A DNA stretch of 64,000 bases from Lutjanus erythropterus (taxonomy: Eukaryota; Chordata; Actinopteri; Lutjaniformes; Lutjanidae), in NCBI GenBank assembly GCA_020091685.1, contig CM034604.1, positions 3,213,820 through 3,277,819 on the forward strand, written 5' to 3'. Position numbers and translations under genes: made by a program. Below the pieces are notes generated by a model that was not told the DNA's origin, made no database searches, and saw only the letters and a program-made list of their open reading frames with translations. Below, piece after piece: positions 44,516 through 56,345 of this stretch. Numbering within the stretch: the stretch's first letter is position 1; each line of letters begins with the position of its first letter.

Positions 44516-45390
44516 TGAAGTCATGGCTAAAATCAACCCAATCATGTTCCCATCACACATAAACTCAAACACTTAATCTAATGTTATGAAATCTTGTTTT
44601 ATCTTAATGTTGTAGTTTTATTGTTGTTTTGGTGGTAGAGTCTTAATGTCATAGTGTTTTTGCTGTGGTGTCTTAATGCTGTGAAACTGTATTGTTGTTG
44701 CTGTTGTTGTTATTGTTCCTACTGAAACCGTTGTATCATGAATATGTTCTGTCTTAATAATGTTTTATGATTCTGTTTCCTGCCCAGGGACTGCAGATGA
44801 AAATTAGCTTAGAGCTAACTCTGGTGCAGCTTAGTAGCTGTGCACTGTCCCTGTTAAATAAATAAATATCACTTTTTAACATTATTAACTTTTAACAAAT
44901 ACTTTTCTTGTGTGCATTTATACACTAAAACTCTGTTTTTGTGTTGGTTGCCCCAGGGCAACATTGTGCAGTTAGACCACCTTTGGTCTGATAATATCAC
45001 ACTAAAGTGTGGAGGTAATTGGACGCACAATTATCTTTTCTATAACATATGAAATTTTACTTTACCATCTACTGATACGTACAGGAAATGGACAAAATAA
45101 CTTTTTATGGGTGAACATCGACCACTGATCACATCACAAATAAAGGATTTACAGTTAAAACACTCAATTAAACAGACTACTGCTGAATATATCATATGCA
45201 ATATAGAAGCCCTGAGTGTTTTAGTACCCTTGTAGCACTGTGTTACCCTGAGGCAACAAACCATAATCTAGTTTGGGGGGAGGGGGGGTCAAATGTCATG
45301 ATGGACATATTATCAGAGACCTCCAGCCTCTCAAAAAATAGGCTGAAACAGAGGGTTAAACCACTGTCTATATGTATGTATATATATAGA
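44516..45390. other. No feature recognised
   Basis: AT-rich unique sequence with a short (TTG)n patch near 44,690-44,715. Confidence 0.5.
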
Positions 45391-45394
45391 TATA

Positions 45395-45480
45395 TTAGGG
45401 TTGCAAATTGAAAGGTTTTCTCTTAATCGATCATTGGTAAAATTAACAATAAATCAATCAACAATCATTATTTTAACAAA
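45395..45480 (+). mobile_element. Possible fragment of a TAGGGTTGCAA hAT family
   Basis: TTAGGGTTGCAAATTGAAAG followed by TTAATCGATCATTGG and repeated CAATAAATCAATC words resembles the left end of TAGGG-type hAT elements. Confidence 0.4.
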
Positions 45481-45669
45481 CATTAAAATTTTGCTTATAC
45501 CAAATGTGTTTTCTCCCCCTCAATCAATCTTAACTAACAGTTTTTTTAACTGAAGGATGAACTTAAACTCAAACTAGGTGAAAGTTAAGTTTTGATCATG
45601 GAAGTTTAATCTTGCTCTTGCAAACAGCACGACTGATAAAATATTTCAACTCAAGGGTTCACTTATTAG

Positions 45670-45905
45670 CAATGCTGGAAAGAGTACTGACAATCTGTAC
45701 TCAAGTACAAGTACTGTTACATAGCTAAGATGTTACTCAATTGCAAGTACATGTACTGGTCCATTTTCCAAGCACAAATTTCAAGCTTTCAGCTTCTTAA
45801 ATGTGAGGATTTGCTGCTTTTCTTTGTCATTTATGACAGTAAGTGAAAAGTTGTTGGGTTTTGGACTGTTGGTTGGACAAAAGAAGACATTTGAAAACAT
45901 CACAG
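45670..45905. mobile_element. Two joined hAT fragments
   Basis: 45,670-45,775 has GGAAAGAGTACTGACAATCT and GTACTCAAGTACAAGTACTG, as in the element at 42,576. 45,785-45,905 has AGCTTCTTAAATGTGAGGAT and GGTTGGACAAAAGAAGACAT, the inverse of a TAGGGCTG-family interior. They abut, suggesting insertion of one in the other followed by deletion. Confidence 0.55.
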
Positions 45906-45962
45906 CCTACATATATTTGAATATCTGAAAATATGTGTAGCACGGGCATAAAAATAATCACT

Positions 45963-46052
45963 GCGAGGCAATCCTATAGCTCAGTTGGTGCTGAGGCTCT
46001 TTCCTGTCTTTTCCTGTCATATCTTCAGCTGTCCTATCCATATAAAGGCAAA
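45963..46052 (+). mobile_element. tRNA-derived SINE scar, internally deleted
   Basis: CCTATAGCTCAGTTGGTGCT carries a tRNA-type A box (TAGCTCAGTTGG, 45,977-45,988). About 45 bp later the text is TCTTCAGCTGTCCTATCC and ATAAAGGCAAAAGC, the tail of a common percomorph tRNA-derived SINE. The B box and most of the body are absent, so head and tail are joined by a deletion. Confidence 0.6.
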
Positions 46053-46430
46053 AGCTCAAAAATAGATAGAATATCAATTAAATTTTACTCAGTCAATCTC
46101 ATTCTTAAGACATAAGTTAATATATAAGACATAACAGATAGTTGTATTTTGGGAGCCTGAGCTTATAAAAGTTTGGGAAATAGCTGTTCTGTGCTAATGT
46201 CTCTGCAAACATGTCTATACGTGTTTTGATGGCTCTGTTATTGTCTGTCATAAAGCGTGTCTCATCACAGCTGTTCAGGATCTACTGTATTATAGCATTA
46301 CAGCAACACACACAGTGAGTCACAGCCACTGACAAATGAGGGAAACACACACCTTTTCTTTCCTATTAAAGCAGCTACAGATGGATCTGAGTCAGAGCAG
46401 ACAAGTGAGTAAGGAAGACATCACACCGTG
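46053..46430. other. No feature recognised
   Basis: AT-rich unique sequence. Confidence 0.5.
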
Positions 46431-46543
46431 GCGTCTGATCATGAATGTAGCCTGTTAGCCACCGTGGAGTTGTACCTCTGGTCTGGACCGGAATTAAATG
46501 TGGAGTCAGAGTTTGTGTGCAGGAGTTCACACTGTGGGAAAGC

Positions 46544-46684
46544 TGACGTCATGTGTTCCATGTTAGTCAGATGAAGGAGGTAAACAGGTCGCAGCAGGCT
46601 GCTCGTGATGACAGGTTGTATGATGCACTGCAAAGTACAGTTACAAGTCCATGCAGAAACCTCCTCATGGGGAGTGTATATAAG
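46544..46684 (+). promoter_or_regulatory. Promoter-like pair: consensus CRE and TATA box
   Basis: A full CRE palindrome, TGACGTCA, lies at 46,544-46,551. TATATAAG lies at 46,677-46,684 with a G-rich context on both sides. The spacing of about 130 bp suits a CREB-responsive promoter. If used, transcription would start at about 46,705-46,715 toward 46.8 kb. Either word alone can occur by chance. Confidence 0.3.
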
Positions 46685-46817
46685 TGTGGGAGGGAGTTGA
46701 GCCACAGGTGGACGGAACAGCACACTGGGCTGTTAGTGTATCCATTTCTACCTGCTGGGAGAGCTGGAGAGAGGGGAGGGGGAGTCCTGTGAGAACCGAG
46801 GCCCTCCTCCTACCTGC

Positions 46818-46986
46818 TATGCAGCAGGCCTGCAGCAGACGTTCAATAAACAGCTCTTTGAGCAGCAGCTTCCATAGGAGGACCTGCAGCAGCCCAAACA
46901 AACAAAGGAAGCGCTGTGGGAGGAGGAGCAGCCGGATGCTCTCCTTACTGGAGGACATCCTGAACGCCCCAGAGCCAGAGCTTTAA
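46818..46986 (+). CDS. Small open frame downstream of promoter-like block, unidentified
   Basis: From the ATG at 46,818 the frame gives 55 residues ending KQRKRCGRRSSRMLSLLEDI then LNAPEPEL. The segment is Arg/Ser/Cys-rich with one basic cluster (KQRKRCGRRSSR) that could act as a nuclear-localisation or processing site; there is no signal peptide. The same frame runs open upstream only from a GTG. It is listed because it lies about 135 bp downstream of the CRE/TATA pair. I do not recognise it, and it may be non-coding RNA or chance. Confidence 0.15.
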
Positions 46987-47500
46987 TAACTAGAACCACA
47001 TTCAGATTCCATCATCTTTATCATAGTGGGGAGTAATGATAAGTAATGCATTCATAAGTGAATGAAGAACAGGGAATGTTCCTGAGAGAATTATGTGATT
47101 TTGAATATTCTGCTGGACTTATTAATTCCGAACAGATCTGCAGAATTATGAGTGAGTAAAATGATGATTTGTTCCAGCTCGCTGCAGTAAAAGAAATGTT
47201 ATCACCACTGATTTATAATTATCTGTGCACTGTCTTATATCTACCAATAATCACATGGTAGTGGTTATGAAGGCAGTGGTTATGAATGGTAATAGTAGCC
47301 GCTTATTACTAAAATATGGCATTTTAGCAGGGGCATTTTAACTCATTCGTGGGGCAGGGGGCAAAAATGACCTGTGGGCCCCCACTGATCCCAGCGTCCC
47401 CCTGTTTTTTGTTGTGTATGTATTAGTTTGTAATTTGTAATTAATTTGATTACGTGTCAGAACTGTATATTCTATAGAGACAAAGATGTGAAAAGAATTT

Positions 47501-47968
47501 TTAAAGGACCAGTATGTGGGATTTAGTGTCATCCAGCAGTGAGCTTGTAGACCTACAGCGTGTCTATATAAGGTCAGAAAATAGTGTCCATCCCAGTTTT
47601 TCAAAGCCCAAGGTGATGTCTTTAAATGTCTTGTCAGTTGAAAATCCAAAGATAATCAGTTTAATGTGATAATAAACAAAGAAAATGGGGAAATCTCCAT
47701 ATTTGAAAGCACATTTTTGCATTAAAGATTACTTTAACAATTAAGAAATAATCAAAATAGTTTCTCTGTTTTTTTTCTTTTTCTTTTTTTTTTTTTTACC
47801 ACTTGACCAGTTGGGCAAGTGAGTTTCCTGTTTTGCTTGCCAGGCAAGTGGGTAAGCCCTGTTTAGCCCTGCAGTTGACTAATGAATAATATATTTATCA
47901 ATATTATATTCAACTTCTGCCTTGTTCTGCCAATAAATCCCCCTAAATCTCATATACTGGAACTTTAA
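47501..47968. mobile_element. TTAA-bounded MITE with nested hAT fragment
   Basis: The left end TTAAAGGACCAGTATGTGGG and the inverted right end TTAAAGTTCCAGTATATGAG both start at TTAA and continue with GATTTAG. An AAGCCCAAGGTGATGTCTTT block (47,597-47,765) from the TAGGGCTG hAT family lies inside. Confidence 0.8.
47597..47765 (+). mobile_element. TAGGGCTG-family hAT fragment
   Basis: GGTGATGTCTTTAAATGTCT, AAAATCCAAAGATAATCAGT and AATAATCAAAATAGTTTC align with 7,420-7,590. Both ends are missing. Confidence 0.65.
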
Positions 47969-48186
47969 CTCAGGGCCACTCTACAACTTGAGGCCCCAAG
48001 ATTAGATAATGATGGAGTTGTATTAAGGTCCGAATTATTTCAGTTTAGTTTATAGTTTTAGTGCTTTACTGGTTTATAAACAAAAACAATTGTATTCATT
48101 AAATGACCACAAACTATTTGCTACACCATGAACCTGAAACCCCCAGGGCCCTGAAGGTTGGGGGCAATTGCCCTCTTTGCAGGTCG

Positions 48187-48400
48187 GTAATTGCCTCTAC
48201 CAAGGAGGTTATGTTTTCAGTTCGGTTTGTTTGTTTTTACTGATTACTGAAAAACTACTGACCTGATTGTCATGAAACTTGGTGGAAGGATGTAGCATGG
48301 GACAAATTTTGGAGCTGGTCCAAATCAGCAGGTGAATATAGTAATTATTTTTCACTTTGGTTATTGTAGCAAGATGGGGCATTAGGCCTTGGCTCTACAA
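48187..48400 (+). mobile_element. Dispersed teleost repeat (GGAGGTTATGTTTTC type)
   Basis: CCAAGGAGGTTATGTTTTCA, GGTTTGTTTGTTTTTACTGA, GAAACTTGGTGGAAGGATGT and AGCATGGGACAAATTTTGG follow the order of a very widespread fish repeat, thought to be retroelement-derived. Confidence 0.75.
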
Positions 48401-50585
48401 ATGGTCTTCCAATTCAGTCTTGCATTTCAGAAAGTTACCTAACCAGGACTCAGTATCTTTATTTGCCTACCTTATAAGTGATTCTGCTCAATCTAAAATG
48501 TGAAATACACAATTATGTGCTGTACGTGCATGATATAATCAAAGAATGTACATGAATCAGTTTGTAATCATACAATGTTATTTCTTATTATTTCTAAAAA
48601 GGTTGGAGTGATTAAGTGATAAAAAAAATCAAATCTCCAGTCATATAATTGCTTGAAAAGTTCAACAAATATTAAACATATTGACATCCTTAATCCTGAG
48701 TTAAAATAAGCACTGAGCCATTTACTAAAAATGGTATAAGATGAAGTGGGAAAACATCCAAGTAAACCAATCTGGTTCAACTTCTTTGCCAAAGTCAGAG
48801 CTTCCCTTCCAATTTTCATGCAATAATCCACTGTGAGCGTAGAGTGTATGCACTCTGTGTACGGGTGTATGGCGTGGGTGTTTTCCAGACTGAAACAGCC
48901 GAAAATGTCCAAAATGGACACTGATCACATTTGTCACCTGAAAAGCTTTGAGCTAAAAGACTCACAAATCCACTGAAGAATAAACTGCCCTATTGTTGTA
49001 CATAAGCTGCATGTTCAGTCCTGAGTCTGATAGAACTGTGCAACTCAATACATATTTTGACTGAGCACAACTCGCATTTTTAAGATAAGCAGTGATCCCA
49101 GGAATAGTAATGTCAAATAAGTCCTTTCTTTTCTTGTGTAGTTTTCAACTTGTTTGCTGCCAGGCCTTATATGAATGATGTTGGTCAGGTGGTTGGTCAG
49201 TTTTTTGGAATATCAAATGCTTAGGTACATTTATTAAGATGAGATTATACTTGAATCCATAGGTATGAGCATTCACTAGTGTCTGCGTGATATCAATTTG
49301 CCTCCAATCAGTTGCAACCACGAATCCACTTTGCTGAACGAAGCTATGGAATACCATCTGTGCATTTGTGTAACACGTCCTCCAAGTCGACACCAGAAAG
49401 CAGTATACAGAACTATTTTGTGTTCGTGGTGTCCACAGCTGTCTGTGTAAGCGTCCGTTTTGGGAGTATGTTCAGGCCTTTAGACAACTTCTGACCAGAC
49501 TGCCATGAAACTTTGGAGGGGAAAAAAGGACAGCTGCGCTTGCTCTGATGCAAAGGTGAAAGTAGAATGAGGTTGCAGAAGTAAATCTCTCGAGGTACTT
49601 TCAAAAAGCGAGCAGGTGCGACCACTGCTGCCTCCATTGTTTCCAAAGTGAACAAGATGGCAGCTGCACCACCAAGGTCCATGCTAGCAGCAGTGGCAAG
49701 GAGGGAAAAAAAAGTGTTGGTTGCTGTAGTGCAAGTGCGTGGCTATTTGCAGGTGATGACAGAGTTGATGAAGGTTGAGAAAACTTTTCATGCTGCTGTT
49801 ATGGCTTGTTCTGTGACCATGGCAACCACAGAAATGACACTGAAGGAAAAGGTACAGCAGCCGATTTTACAGGTACCTGAGTTGCCTCAATATTTATCTG
49901 TATAAGCAGAGTCTGAATAGAATCCACAGGCAAAGGACAAGATTTTGGTTTCGGAAGCGTAGTCTGAGTAGTCTTGACCAATTATGTTTGAACAGGCTTT
50001 GGTTGCATGTAGGTTAACAGTCCATTTGGACAGTAGTTGGCCAGAATGCAATCTCAGAACCCAATGGCCATGTTTTCACACTGACTTAACTTTTTATTTG
50101 CCTATTTTAAAACTTGCCAGCATTCATATGTAGATGACTGTCACATTAAAGAATAAGTCTTGGCCTGGATATCCGTTGGCAGCACCGGAAGCCCCGAAAC
50201 ATCGGCCACTGCCCTCAAAGGCACAACTCTAAAATACCATTAACGGACAGATCAATGAGGGAAAATAGTCTTGGAGCAAGATCAGCTTCAAGACTAAGGG
50301 CCAGTAAACAACATTTTGGATAGTAGCCAAACTTGCTAACCATATTAAAACAGTACCAGCTCTTCTTGGCCATGTGTTGAGATCTCAGTAAGTGGACAAC
50401 AGCAGCCTGGGGAGCACGATACAGGTCATCAGTAGGATCAGGGGTAGCCCTTAGCCACCAGTGGGACGGAACGTCAATGTTGCCTGGCGGCAGCTGCAGT
50501 TCTGGATGGTTGAGCATACCAAGTGTCCAACTTTGACACCAGACACCACTGTCTCCTACCAATTGACAGCTGCCTAAGGTAAATC
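48401..50585. other. No convincing gene
   Basis: Unique sequence. 48,530-48,960 is smooth AT-rich text with several ATCATAC/ATGATAT words and could be a weak CNE. Open frames at 48,568-48,921 (minus), 49,648-49,905 (plus) and 50,215-50,562 (minus) lack domains and splice context. Confidence 0.45.
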
Positions 50586-50586
50586 C

Positions 50587-50775
50587 TATTGGGTTTGTTC
50601 TCTGGGGAGCATGAATGTGCTCAGTAATGTCGTTTCGATCTACCTATTAGACTTTGAAATTTTATCCTGATAGCGATGCTGTAGAAAAGGGTCAAAAGGG
50701 GTCACTGACATCTTCCAGAATTGTCCTCTGGGGACCATTAAAAACCATATCATGTTTCAGAGCAATCTGGCCCGT
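50587..50775 (+). mobile_element. Dispersed teleost repeat fragment (relative of 29,515)
   Basis: TTCTCTGGGGAGCATGAATG and then TCCTCTGGGGACCATTAAAA, separated by about 125 bp, match successive words of the common percomorph repeat also seen at 29,515. Strongly diverged. Confidence 0.45.
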
Positions 50776-51840
50776 AGATGTGGAGGTTTCTTGGATGGAC
50801 AGACCTTATGAACAACCAGGAGACATCACTATTTTGTTTCGGCTTAGTTTCTTCTGCGGGAGGCATCTCCTTGACCCGCTGGCACCTGTGGAACAGTGCC
50901 CTTTCCAGGATCATTTTCATGACATTTGTGCTATATTAGACAGCTCGCACTGCGTAGAGATGTAAGGGAAAGTGGGAAATAGAGCAACAAAGGTCAAAAG
51001 CTGAATTTGTACTTGAGATGTTACAATTACAGCCCAGAAACGGAGCAACCAGGACGTCCCACAAGTGCTCTTTATGGAGATCTTGGCCCCTGCCCCTCTT
51101 CAAGTGCATGGCTTGCAATAAGTGCCTTTGCACATTTGAACATGACCTCAGCACATGAGTGGAGTTTTGGTCTTTGCCAGGAAAACATGACCTGCAATGA
51201 GATCTAAAGGGAAGCCAGAAAGCTACAGTATCTATATCCGTGTGTGCTCTAATTCTTGATGACAAACTGCAGGTAAAAATAAAGTTGACAGTAATCTGAT
51301 GGGATGTCTGAACTGCTTAGTATTGCGAGACATCAAACAGATGAATGATTGCATGTGACAGACATCAGCATGGGATATGTGCTATTCTAAACAATTGATT
51401 ATGAGTTGCAATGAAAGACAAGCGGGGACAGAGACGGGATGGAAACTCATCTGTGTGTGTTAATTCTGTGGGTGGGACACACAAAAAGTTGACGCGCCCA
51501 CTCTCACAGCTTGAGTGTCGGTGACAGGTCGTGAAAGGAAAGAATGCTGAGAGAGACGTTTATCAGGATCATCTGAAAGACGAGAAACGATAGCAACAAT
51601 CAGGATGGGGAGAAAGGACAAAGGGGGGAAACAGGTTTGGTTTAAGGGAAATTCTGATGAAAGCACTCATGACACCAGGATTAGATTAACTGGTTACAGT
51701 AACTCAAGTCTTTTATGAGGCATTTAAATTTACTATTTCAAACAGATGGAAACACCACTCTAGTGCTAAAGTCAGGTGATGTAGTATAAAGAGCAAAAAA
51801 GTCTGCATTATTGGGTGGGTCAAAACACTTTCAGAAGGAC
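50776..51840. other. No feature recognised
   Basis: Unique sequence. The 109-codon minus-strand frame at 50,936-51,265 has no recognisable domain. Confidence 0.45.
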
Positions 51841-51843
51841 TGG

Positions 51844-52000
51844 AGGACTTTCAGGAGATCAGGGGCTCACATTCCCTGTGAAACCAAAAGTTAACATTGA
51901 TTTCTTTTTAAGTTACAGAATGTATGTAAGTTAATGTATGAAAAGTAACTTAAGTTAGGTAATGTAACTCATGTATGTAGTGTGATGAACGTAAGTTAAG
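51844..52000 (+). repeat. Isolated monomer of the 152-bp satellite
   Basis: AGGACTTTCAGGAGATCAGG, CCCTGTGAAACCAAAAGTTA and ACATTGATTTCTTTTTAAGT align with the conserved half of the array at 13,722-14,860. GTAACTTAAGTTAGGTAATG-type text follows in the correct order. Only one copy is present, 37 kb from the array. Confidence 0.85.
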
Positions 52001-52230
52001 TTAATTTTTGATTGCAAGTGCAGAAGACAATGTACAAGTCTTAATAATTTAGATTCTTAAAAAAGGAAAAATAGTTTGCCTTGTTTTCACATAAATCCAG
52101 ATAATTAACATGTCAGTTTTGATGTCTCCAGTATGATAAAAATAAAGATAAAAACATTGAATGAGAAGATGTGTCCAAACTTTTCACTGGTGCTGTACAT
52201 TACAAATGTGAAGTTATGTAACAAAGTTAC

Positions 52231-52405
52231 TTAAAGGGATAGTTCATCTAAAAATGAATATTCAGTCATTATCATCATCCTCATGCCAATTGAAGGTCAG
52301 GTTTAGTTTTAGTCCACAAAACACTGCTGGAGTTTCATAGAAAAACAGTGCGGCAGAATCTCCCAAACAATGGAAGTGAATGGTGACCAGTTTTTAAAAA
52401 AAACA
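52231..52405 (+). mobile_element. Single arm of the 30,179-type TTAA element
   Basis: TTAAAGGGATAGTTCATCTA, AACACTGCTGGAGTTTCATA and CAATGGAAGTGAATGGTGAC match the left arm at 30,179. No inverted partner follows, so the element is truncated or is a solo arm. Confidence 0.8.
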
Positions 52406-52895
52406 GACATCATTTGTGATGTTACATTGGATGATATTATATTGTAAGTGTGGCATGTAAGATATTTTCATATAATTGCCCACTTATTTAATGATAAGAA
52501 GTGTAGATAAAAGAATAATATAGAATGTATTATTTCAGTAGCCTACTTTTATAACAGCACATTTTGTTTTGTTTTGTTTTTATTTCCCTACTGTTTTTAT
52601 TGTACTGTCAGCCCATTAGAAATAATGCTGTGATTTGACTTTGATATCATGTGTTTTCTATTATTGTTTATGAATGCATTATTACTGTTATTATTTATAT
52701 TGTTGTTTGCACCATTCCCGTGATGAGTTGGCCGTTAACACCAGGACTTGTAAACTGAAGACCAAAAGAAAAAAAACATCCCATGCAATATTATAATATA
52801 ATTATTATGCATGATGCTTAGCAAACTGGACATACTGTTATATTGTGTTTTCTCAATTAGATGAGACATTCATTAAAACCAAATAAAAAAGACAG
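52406..52895. other. No feature recognised
   Basis: Very AT-rich unique sequence. Confidence 0.5.
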
Positions 52896-52899
52896 GATT

Positions 52900-54160
52900 A
52901 ATATAATTTAAGTGAAAGCAACTATCCAAATGCATTTAATGAATGGACACTGAGACTCTACAAAAAGCCATCTGAGTTTTGCATTAGCAGTGGTCAGTGC
53001 CGACAGTTGTGCTGTAGTATTAATGAAGCACAGCAGTGTTTCCACGATTACCTCAATTAGTCGTATTTGTGGAGGCAACACATTCCCTCTGCCATAAAGT
53101 GTATAGCAGGGAAACAGTGTCTTTACTGTATATGTTTGAGGCACAGCGGGCAGCTCTGTTTGACCAGGGAAAGCCATGTTGGACGGATGTGACCTGCATA
53201 CATATATTTTGAAAACATGCCTCCACCACAGAGGGAGGAGGAGGACGAGCGGCGCTGCGATCAGCATGCCTGTGCACGACTCGGATTCGAGTTCACTCCG
53301 CTGTAGCCTTAAGTCATCAGACGCAGCAAGAAAAAAACACAAGCTGTAAATCTAGAAAGATCACCAAGCCCTGACAAGAAAGCAAAGAGGCAATCAACGC
53401 ATTTAAAAAACATCGTAGCCACTGTATCACATTCTGCATAAAAGTTTTGGACTGTGAGACACTGCACCCGAGAGACTAATGGGATTATCATGAATATCAT
53501 GTGGTGATGTGGCAGCTACACTGATGACTAGCCCAAGGGTGTGGAAAAACAATTATTGTGCGAAACCACCAAGGGGAAAAGAGGGAGCATTTTTTACAAA
53601 AAAAAAAAAGCAATGCATTTTCTCTCTCCTCATCTTCATAAACCTGCATGCGGAGAGATGCTTCGGAGCCGATGTGGTTTAATAGCTGTCACGGGATGTC
53701 ACTCATGTTCCAGCGGCTGCGACAGGTCCAACGTTCTCCCTCCAGCCACGAAAATGTCGAGCACGCCGGCGGCTACTGTAAAGCTGATGAGCTGTTAAAG
53801 TGACTTATTATGATTTCAGGTGCCTTATCTATTATGTCAAGGGAACAGGATTTCAATTTAACGGCAAATATAACTTTACAGCAGCTCCAACCCATAAAGT
53901 GTGTTTTTCACACTCCCTTTGTTATATGGTGGCTGTTATTAAGCAAAGCTCTTGAAATGAGGAGTAAGTGCTTCTCTTGTTCTTTATAATCCTCTGATGT
54001 TGTGATATGTCTTGGAAATAAAGCGTCTGCGTCTCTTCTCGGACCTTTTGTGTGTCGGGAGTGGCAGTTTCGATTTCACATGTTGAATCCGACATGTAAG
54101 GAGTCGCGAGGCCCGATTGTTTGGAGATTTAATTATCTGATAGCATTGTATGAAGTATGG
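52900..54160. promoter_or_regulatory. Candidate conserved non-coding blocks 13 to 15
   Basis: Three successive unique stretches. 52,905-53,220 has GTATTAATGAAGCACAG and CTCAATTAGTCGTATTTG. 53,640-53,950 has a CpG-rich start, then TGACTTATTATGATTTCAGG directly joined to TGCCTTATC, giving an E-box (CAGGTG) and a GATA-type core. 54,000-54,150 has GAGATTTAATTATCTGATAG. A poly(A) run near 53,600 separates the first two. No coding structure. This is the longest enhancer-like cluster in the window. Confidence 0.48.
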
Positions 54161-54755
54161 CTTTTCCAATTATTGTAAATTCATGTGTGCTGCCCTGTCT
54201 TGTCAGTCATGGACTCCTGGTCAAGCTTTTTCAGTGTTTTCCGAAGCATCTTTTGGATCATAAATGGATCGGTATCTTTATCTCATCCCGCGTCTGTCGT
54301 CCACGTCCTCCTATTTATCCTCTTAGTCACAAATCATACTGTCACTTTTTTATTGCTTCTATCTCTTGATTCCACATTGTCTGCTCCCCTCAGGTCATTC
54401 TTTGAAATAAGACAAAACTGTGATCTCAGTCGAACAGACTCAGGTTATTGTCATGTGATGTAGAGAGGAGAGGCAAACTCTCTGACCTGCTGTGAACACT
54501 CACAAATAAGGGTTCTGAAAGCTACAGCCCTGCTGTTCTGTGTTCGCCTCTCATGCAAGCTTTTCACAAGGCTTTGTTAAGGGTAAACGCACGCCATTTT
54601 GGCGCCCTCAGCCATAACCACCCACCACTAGTGACACTTATTACCTGTTAGCCAAGGTCAATGATTGAAAATTCATTAAAGCTGTCCTCCAAAAACAGCA
54701 GTCGTGCAATGCAATGTGCAAAGGACCCCATGCAGCACAGCAGGAATTTGCATCT
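54161..54755. other. No feature recognised
   Basis: Unique sequence between a CNE candidate and a hAT-like element. Confidence 0.45.
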
Positions 54756-54759
54756 CCAT

Positions 54760-55085
54760 TAGACGTGGGTGGTATCAAGGTATTACAGTATACCAGACCA
54801 CCGACTAAGTCGTGTAGCATAGTGAATGTGAGAGGAAAAGACAGGCAGCAAAGCACTCAATCTGGCTGTAAATTTACAGTTTAGTTTGTCAGTGTGTGAA
54901 GGCTGCAGCTTCTAAAGAGCAAAGCTAATCCACCATGCTTGGTTCCCAACTGCTCGAATAGCGTCGCCTTGGCGATCATCAGCTCCGCCTACATTGAGGG
55001 CGTACTATCTGCATGTACTGTATACTTCGGTAAAATGTCAGGAGGGTTTGAAGGTATGTAAAAATAGATACCGCCCAAACCATAC
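54760..55085. mobile_element. hAT-like MITE, GGGYGGTATC termini
   Basis: GTGGGTGGTATCAAGGTATT on the left faces AATAGATACCGCCCAAACC on the right, about 320 bp apart. This matches a GGGCGGTATC-type family common in fish. No target duplication was found. Confidence 0.6.
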
Positions 55086-55089
55086 CACT

Positions 55090-56340
55090 CCATTACCTGC
55101 TTGAAGGTGTGTCTTTAACTGATGACTAGCTTAGCTCGAGTGTAGCAGCTGTACACTGTAAAAAGTGTATTTTAGAAGTAGTTGAAGTAATGTAATGTTT
55201 TCAATGAGTTCCATTCAGTTTTCTGCTTTAATGATTGCAGTGTATTTTTGTGGATTACAGCAATGTGAAATTATATCCCGTTCCCTTCTGATTTCTGTAA
55301 AAGCATGTCAGTTAGATTTCTCTTTTCATTGTACATCTGATGTCATGACAGCCATGTCATTTCCAGATTTTTGCAGTTGCAGTTGAGCTGGCGTTTTCCC
55401 TTGTTGACTCGGAAAGAAGGTTCAGTCTAATGCAAGATGTATCTTATGTTAGATATAAAATGGTCCAGCTGAATTGGTTAAATTGTGTTATTTAAGTTTT
55501 TATAAACTCACTGAACAAAATCAGCTATCATTAAGTCAGGCTAACAGCAATAATATTCATAAAATTTAACAAACTGAAACCATACTATTAGATTATTATG
55601 GAGCAGTATTATACCAATATACTAATACTAACTATATTAAAGCAAATAATTGGTTTGTAAACCTAGAAACTTTTACGTTTGCCTTGAATTTAGGTTGCAT
55701 TAATGCAAACTGTTGATTTGAAAGGAAACAGATTATTACGTACATCTGATTTAAAGCAACTGTGTTAATGTATTTTAAATGATTCGAACAAACGTAATTC
55801 ATTTGTGTAACCAATTAAAGTATTTTTTTTTTTTTAATTTAGTCTAACAAATGTAAAATGGTGTATAAACTTTGATTTCCTATAAACTGTTATTTTGTTG
55901 TTTAAAAGCTTGTATTATGAAGCAGTAAAATCAGGAAATGTTGTGTTTTCATGAGCAGTAACTTAACATGACTCCTACACATCTGTAAGCAAACATGAAA
56001 CATTTCATTTAAGCTAATTCTAAAGCTTTAACTCAGCTAAGCCCATTTCCATGCTGACTTTTAATGTTTCCATCTGACATATTTTAAAACAAGAACCCTG
56101 TGAAAGTGTCTTAAATATGTAAAATGACTGAACAGCTGCGTACATGATATAACATCAGTAGTAAAAGACTGAGGCTAAAGCTAGCTTACATCTCAGCAAA
56201 CATTGGTTGGACAGTGAAATAGTGTATGACGTGTACGTATATGATAGGCATCAGAAATACACTCATTAACATCAGCCCTCATCCTCCTCCTCAAACCCCC
56301 ACAGAACAAATGCAGATGCAGTGGGATCTAATAAGTTTGT
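55090..56340. other. No gene recognised
   Basis: AT-rich unique sequence. CACTGTAAAAAGTG at about 55,154 is a short palindrome resembling the long-palindrome family terminus but has no element attached. Confidence 0.45.
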
Positions 56341-56345
56341 CTGGA

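Noticed and set aside
45970..45995. Possible tRNA gene from the TAGCTCAGTTGG A box
   Set aside because: No anticodon arm, B box or acceptor pairing follows; a SINE scar explains it.
46684..46986. 100-codon frame starting upstream of the ATG at 46,818
   Set aside because: The upstream start is GTG inside the TATA region; only the downstream ATG frame is kept, at low confidence.
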